Shown piece after piece: positions 60,223-64,000 of a stretch of 64,000 nt of DNA. Each line of letters begins with the position of its first letter. Position 1 is the first letter of the stretch. Under the pieces are notes generated by a model. That model was given only the letters and a program-made list of their open reading frames with translations. It was not told the origin of the DNA and searched no databases. Position numbers and translations under genes: made by a program. The DNA is from Bacteroidota bacterium (GTDB lineage Bacteria > Bacteroidota > Bacteroidia > 2-12-FULL-35-15), in the NCBI GenBank assembly GCA_005772895.1, contig SXIH01000068.1:1-64000 (forward strand), read 5' to 3'.

Positions 60223-60696
60223 TTATTGATGATGATACGGCTCATTCTTCAAAATTGTCATTCCTCGGTACAGTTGCTCAACAAAGAACAATCTTACCAT
60301 TTGATGGGAGAATGTCATTTTGGATAAGGCAATTTTTCCATTTGCTCTTTTATAAACCGCATCCGAAAAACCATAGGGTCCGCCTACAACAAAAACCAGA
60401 TTCTTAATTCCTGAGTTCATTTGTTGCTGAAGAAAGCCTGAAAAATCAACTGAATTATACTCTTTCCCATTTTCATCCAATAATATCAACCTGTCAGAAT
60501 TTTCGATTTCTTTAAATAACAACTCTCCCTCCTTCTCCTTTTGCTGTTCTATACTCAAAGCCTTTGTGTTTTTGAGAGCTGGAATTACAACTGTTTCAAA
60601 CGATATATAGTGTTTTAGCCTTTTCTCATAGGCCGAAATGCCTTTTATCAGGTAATCTTCCTCTGTTTTACCGTTAAGAATGAGTGTAATTTTCAT
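60223..60696 (-). CDS. rlmH: 23S rRNA pseudouridine-1915 N3-methyltransferase
   Basis: 157 residues from ATG 60696, exactly the RlmH family length; an in-frame TTG at 60714 is rejected. SPOUT fold with the SAM knot FVVGGPYGFSDAVYKRANGKIALSKMTFSHQMVRLFFVEQLYRG. Methylates m3-psi1915 in helix 69 of 23S rRNA. A promoter for the opposite-strand gene lies just beyond its start. Confidence 0.94.
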   Translation of the reverse strand: MKITLILNGKTEEDYLIKGISAYEKRLKHYISFETVVIPALKNTKALSIEQQKEKEGELLFKEIENSDRLILLDENGKEYNSVDFSGFLQQQMNSGIKNLVFVVGGPYGFSDAVYKRANGKIALSKMTFSHQMVRLFFVEQLYRGMTILKNEPYHHQ

Positions 60697-60702
60697 AAAT
60701 GG

Positions 60703-60735
60703 TTTGTTTATCAATGCAAAAAAACTATATTTTTG
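60703..60735 (+). promoter_or_regulatory. Bacteroidota-type promoter for DUF4783-nadC
   Basis: TTTG at 60703-60706, 21 bases, TATTTTTG at 60728-60735. It drives the DUF4783, nadC, yihY run from ATG 60813, giving a leader of about 70 bases. Confidence 0.58.
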
Positions 60736-60812
60736 TGGTATAGCAAATTAAATTCAATATAAAATGAAAATGGCTTAATAATTGCTTTTGCCTGGCTATA
60801 TAAATTAATACA

Positions 60813-61205
60813 ATGAAAATCAGAACAGCATTTATTTTATTCATTATTTCTATTTCTTCTTTTGCATTTACAATTGATGTGATTGATGATATTGCAGCTG
60901 CAATTCGTTCTGGTAATCCAAAAAATATCTCTAAATTTTTTATCGATAATATCGACCTGAAAGTAATTGAGAAGGAAGATGTTTACAGCAAACAACAAGC
61001 TGAAATGATTTTGAAAGATTTTTTCACAAAACATGCTGTTAAAGCCTATACCGTTGCTCATAAAAGTCAGCCTAAAGCCGGCTCTCAATATGTAATTGGC
61101 ACATTGGAAACAACCAATGGTAAATTCCGTACTTATTTCTTAATAAAAACTACAGGCACTCAAACGCTTATTCAGCAATTTAGAATTGAAACTGAGAATG
61201 AGTAA
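60813..61205 (+). CDS. Exported DUF4783-like protein
   Basis: 130 residues with signal peptide MKIRTAFILFIISISSFAF. The mature part is a small NTF2/cystatin-like domain (DVIDDIAAAIRSGNPKNISKFFIDNIDLKVIEKEDVYSKQQAEMILKDFF), matching DUF4783, which is often next to nadC in Bacteroidota. Function unknown. It overlaps nadC by eight bases, so the two are co-translated. Confidence 0.87.
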   Translation: MKIRTAFILFIISISSFAFTIDVIDDIAAAIRSGNPKNISKFFIDNIDLKVIEKEDVYSKQQAEMILKDFFTKHAVKAYTVAHKSQPKAGSQYVIGTLETTNGKFRTYFLIKTTGTQTLIQQFRIETENE

Positions 61206-62088
61206 ATCATTATCCAATCCGAAGAAGTCTTTCGGACCTGAGCATCTCTACAATTTTAATATTCAACAATTTATTATTTCTGCATTAGCTGAAGATACAG
61301 GTGATGGTGACCATACTTCTTTAGCATGTATTCCATCTACAGCAAAAGGAAAAGCACACTTACTTGTTAAAGAAAATGGAATTATTGCGGGAGTTGATTT
61401 AGCTCTTCAAATATTTAATACAGTAGACAAATCCTTAAAAGTGAAAATGCTTATTAAAGATGGCAGCAAAATAAAAGTTGGTGATATTGTTTTAATAGTT
61501 GAAGGAAAATCACAATCCATACTATTAGCCGAACGTTTGGTTTTAAATTGTATGCAACGCATGAGTGGAATTGCAACAAAAACTAACCACTTAGTTCAGT
61601 TATGTAAAGGGACCAAAGCAAAAGTTATTGATACAAGAAAAACGAGTCCGAATTTACGCGGACTGGAAAAATGGGCAGTTGTGCTTGGTGGCGGTGCCAA
61701 TCATCGTATCGGATTGTATGATATGATTTTGATAAAAGATAATCACATTGATTATGCAGGTGGAATAAAACAAGCGATTGATGCTTCTAAAAAATATTTG
61801 AAATCAAAAAACAAGAAGTTGAAAATTGAAGTTGAGGCACGCAATTTAAAAGAAGTAAAAGAAATTTTATCCATTGGCGGAATTCACAGAATAATGTTGG
61901 ATAATTTTTCTATTTCAGATTTAAACAAAGCAGTAAAAGTAATCGCAGGAAAATACGAGACAGAAGCATCTGGAGGAATTACTGAAAAAAATATCAGAAG
62001 CTATGCAGCGTGTGGAGTAGATTTTATTTCAGTTGGTGCACTTACACATCACATTAAAAGTTTAGATTTGAGTTTAAAAGCAATATAA
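61198..62088 (+). CDS. nadC: Nicotinate-nucleotide pyrophosphorylase (carboxylating)
   Basis: 296 residues from ATG 61198; a TTG at 61186 is not needed. Quinolinate and PRPP give nicotinate mononucleotide in NAD synthesis. Family features are EDTGDGDHTSLACIP, LNCMQRMSGIAT, KVIDTRKTSPNLRGLEKWAV, GGGANHRIGLYDMILIKDNHI and EASGGITEKNIRSYA near the C-terminus. It overlaps DUF4783 and abuts yihY. Confidence 0.95.
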   Translation: MSKSLSNPKKSFGPEHLYNFNIQQFIISALAEDTGDGDHTSLACIPSTAKGKAHLLVKENGIIAGVDLALQIFNTVDKSLKVKMLIKDGSKIKVGDIVLIVEGKSQSILLAERLVLNCMQRMSGIATKTNHLVQLCKGTKAKVIDTRKTSPNLRGLEKWAVVLGGGANHRIGLYDMILIKDNHIDYAGGIKQAIDASKKYLKSKNKKLKIEVEARNLKEVKEILSIGGIHRIMLDNFSISDLNKAVKVIAGKYETEASGGITEKNIRSYAACGVDFISVGALTHHIKSLDLSLKAI

Positions 62089-63027
62089 ATGCAACGCAAA
62101 AACATAAAGCGTTTAATCAAGTTTACTCCGATTTATAAAACCATTACGGCTAGTCGAAAGATAGTACTTCCTGGTTTTGAAGGATTGTCGCTTTATATAG
62201 TTTCTAAATTTTTTTTTAAAGGAATTCAGAATGGTGCGTTGAATATGCGGGCTGCATCTTTGTCGTTCAGCTTTTTTTTAGCACTCTTCCCTACTATTAT
62301 TTTTTTGTTTACTCTTATTCCATACATTCCTATAGAAAATTTTCAAGATTATCTTTTTGGTATTCTACAAAAATTTATGCCTGAAGCTGCGTTCGAAGCT
62401 ACCGAATCAACTATTGCGGATATTATTGGTAACAAACAAGGTGGATTATTGTCTGTCGGATTTTTAACGGCATTGTACTTTTCCACAAATGGATTTAATG
62501 CAATGATTAGTGCTTTTAATGAAACTTACCATGATATAGAAACCAGAAATCCTTGGCAACAGCGTCTTGCATCTTTTTATATGCTTTTCCTCACAGTTTT
62601 GTTGTTGTCTGTTTCAATTGCAATTCTGATTTACGGAGAGTTTGGCTTAAAACAAATTCGTTTAAACAATTACGGCCTATACTATGTTTTATCCTTATTG
62701 AAATGGGTTATACTTGGAATGATGTGTTATTCAATCATTTCTTTTAATTATTTTTTAGGTCCGAAAAGGAAACAAGGCTGGAGATTTTTTTCCGCAGGAT
62801 CCATGCTTGCAACAGTGTTTATTATTATTGCAACAATTGGTTTTACTTATTACGTAAACAATTTTGGAAACTACAACAAACTGTATGGCTCTATTGGAAC
62901 TTTGATTGTGATATTGATGATGATTTACATCAACTCACTCATTTTATTGTTGGGTTTTGATTTGAATGCAAGTATAAAAATGGCAAAGAAGCACCACGAT
63001 TTGCATCTTAAGCAAATTCAACATTAA
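62089..63027 (+). CDS. yihY: YihY/virulence factor BrkB family membrane protein
   Basis: 312 residues. Six membrane segments with the family motif AASLSFSFFLALFPTIIFLFTLIP near residues 55-80 and INSLILLLGFDLNASIK near the C-terminus. Starts directly at the nadC stop (62088/62089). Function unproven; once called BrkB/ribonuclease BN, the nuclease claim is not supported. It overlaps the convergent terC by four bases. Confidence 0.93.
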   Translation: MQRKNIKRLIKFTPIYKTITASRKIVLPGFEGLSLYIVSKFFFKGIQNGALNMRAASLSFSFFLALFPTIIFLFTLIPYIPIENFQDYLFGILQKFMPEAAFEATESTIADIIGNKQGGLLSVGFLTALYFSTNGFNAMISAFNETYHDIETRNPWQQRLASFYMLFLTVLLLSVSIAILIYGEFGLKQIRLNNYGLYYVLSLLKWVILGMMCYSIISFNYFLGPKRKQGWRFFSAGSMLATVFIIIATIGFTYYVNNFGNYNKLYGSIGTLIVILMMIYINSLILLLGFDLNASIKMAKKHHDLHLKQIQH

Positions 63028-63800
63028 ATAACATCTCTCGGATCATTATTAGTATCCATTTTTCTCCCTTTTCTCATTTCCTCTTTCCTTCTCATTCTGA
63101 TATTCATAAACTCTACAAATAATGAAAATGCAATTGAGATATAAATGAATTTTTTATCTATGTGTTCGTGAAATGCTTCCAGAATTAGCACTGCTCCAAT
63201 CATTAATAAAAATGCAAGTGCCAATACTTTAATTGTGGGATTGTTATTAATAAAATCACTCACTTTTCCGGAAAAAATAATCATAATAATCATTGCAATA
63301 ATAACAGCAAGAATCATAATCAGTAAATTGGTAACCAACCCAACTGCAGTGAGAATAGAATCAAACGAAAACACAATGTCAATCAATACAATTTGTAATA
63401 CAATAGCATTGAAACTAGTTTTATTTACATTCATTTCTTCGTCATCATACCCTTGAATTTTATTATGCAATTCCATGGTGGTTTTGTAAAGCAGAAACAC
63501 ACCACCGGCAAACAAAATCATATCTCTGCCGGTTACACCAAAATCTCCAATATAAAACATTGCTTTTTTTAAACCTACAATCCAGGAAATGCTAAAAAGC
63601 AGTGCCACCCGCATTATCAAAGCCAACATCAATCCAATAGCTCTTGCTTTCCCCTGTTTTTCACGGGGTAATTTACCTGCAATAATTGAAATAAATATGA
63701 TGTTATCTATCCCTAAAACTATCTCTAATACAGATAAAGTGAGCAAACTGATAAGTGAAGCAATCGAAAAAAGCTCATTAAAGTCTTGGGCTAAATGCAT
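63024..63800 (-). CDS. TerC family membrane protein
   Basis: 258 residues with seven or so membrane segments. Conserved acidic motifs of the TerC family are present: ALLTLSVLEIVLGIDNIIFISIIAG-like (SLLTLSVLEIVLGIDNI) near 17-34 and LIDIVFSFDSILTAVG near 138-153. These proteins are thought to export manganese or metal ions. A -7 box TATTTTTG lies at 63818-63825 on the minus strand, 18 bases before the start. Confidence 0.92.
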   Translation of the reverse strand: MHLAQDFNELFSIASLISLLTLSVLEIVLGIDNIIFISIIAGKLPREKQGKARAIGLMLALIMRVALLFSISWIVGLKKAMFYIGDFGVTGRDMILFAGGVFLLYKTTMELHNKIQGYDDEEMNVNKTSFNAIVLQIVLIDIVFSFDSILTAVGLVTNLLIMILAVIIAMIIMIIFSGKVSDFINNNPTIKVLALAFLLMIGAVLILEAFHEHIDKKFIYISIAFSLFVEFMNIRMRRKEEMRKGRKMDTNNDPRDVI

Positions 63801-63889
63801 AGAATTTTAAATTTTTACAAAAATACATAGAATTTTTAGATTGAATTGAAAAATTTTCTTATTGATTTTCAAATACTTACAAATTATTT

Positions 63890-63914
63890 TAGTACTATGC
63901 GATACAAGGTACTA
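63890..63914. promoter_or_regulatory. Operator-like inverted repeat near the window end
   Basis: TAGTAC (63890-63895) and GTACTA (63909-63914) frame a partly symmetric core. Such TAGTAC-n13-GTACTA sites with TATGCGATACAAGG-like centre are typical of PadR-family operators in Bacteroidota. A TATCTTTG -7 box follows at 63926-63933, so the element overlaps the likely polymerase site and could control the next gene, which lies largely beyond the window. Confidence 0.5.
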
Positions 63915-63925
63915 CTTTTTGTATA

Positions 63926-63933
63926 TATCTTTG
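63926..63933 (+). promoter_or_regulatory. -7 element (TATCTTTG) for a gene beyond the window
   Basis: TAnnTTTG box just after the inverted repeat, no clear -33. Initiation near 63940. An open frame continues to the window end from 63897 or 63936 (MSSSRFDEISKCALIATRKI from the latter), but no family is recognised and the true gene may start further on. Confidence 0.4.
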
Positions 63934-64000
63934 CAATGTCATCTAGCAGGTTTGACGAAATCTCAAAATGTGCCTTGATAGCTACAAGGAAAATTGAACT

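Overview
The window is AT-rich and comes from a member of the Bacteroidota. The evidence is convergent. Promoter-like sites have the phylum's form (TTG or TTTG, then 17-21 bases, then TAnnTTTG). Shine-Dalgarno sequences are essentially absent. There is a PorT homologue, and two proteins carry C-terminal tails typical of type IX secretion cargo. Pigment genes of the flexirubin and carotenoid kind are present. The genus cannot be fixed from the sequence; Flavobacteriia- or Chitinophagia-like lineages both fit.

Layout. 1-645 is the 3' part of ribulose-phosphate 3-epimerase. 681-7442 is a carotenoid locus: phytoene desaturase, phytoene synthase, a secreted protein, a CruF-type hydratase, a CrtYcd-type lycopene cyclase, two small exported proteins and a convergent CrtD-type desaturase. 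Together they predict a monocyclic, 1'-hydroxylated, 3',4'-desaturated gamma-carotene derivative. 7571 to about 37664 is a flexirubin / aryl-polyene plus dialkylresorcinol cluster. It has an aromatic ammonia-lyase for the aryl starter, two acyl carrier proteins, several ketosynthases (one with all catalytic residues lost and one truncated), a ketoreductase and hotdog dehydratases/thioesterase. It also has DarA and DarB for the dialkylresorcinol, a flavin halogenase-like enzyme, a BtrH-like protein, acyltransferases, an ABC exporter, and a LolA-like/lipoprotein/MMPL-acyltransferase-methyltransferase export and tailoring module. 37675-44167 is mixed: YceI, GIY-YIG, tRNA-Leu and a broken tRNA-Leu copy, CoA-transferase, a beta-barrel protein, GNAT, VOC, ketopantoate reductase and an inward-rectifier K+ channel. 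44164-51314 is mostly on the minus strand: a secreted GH9 cellulase, L,D-transpeptidase, response regulator, type IX cargo protein and methylmalonyl-CoA mutase large subunit. 51530-63800 holds housekeeping genes (aminotransferase, heptose kinase, ubiE, porT, an FAD enzyme, cvfB, rlmH, nadC, yihY, terC).

The two pigment systems sit back to back, divergently arranged across a 128-base gap. They probably form one outer-membrane pigment island in which the ammonia-lyase, polyene KS machinery and DarA/DarB make the two halves of a flexirubin ester and the ABC/MMPL/LolA genes export it. I see no aryl-CoA/ACP ligase and no phosphopantetheinyl transferase here, so the pathway must draw on genes elsewhere.

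The most unusual structure is not a gene. Many gaps are filled by short self-similar words, each tract with its own word. In at least ten genes the stop codon of the upstream gene lies inside the repeated word. Separate perfect palindromes are scattered between genes, and one replaces the D/anticodon region of a duplicated tRNA-Leu. Two possible unannotated small proteins (30 and 21 residues) lie on the minus strand.
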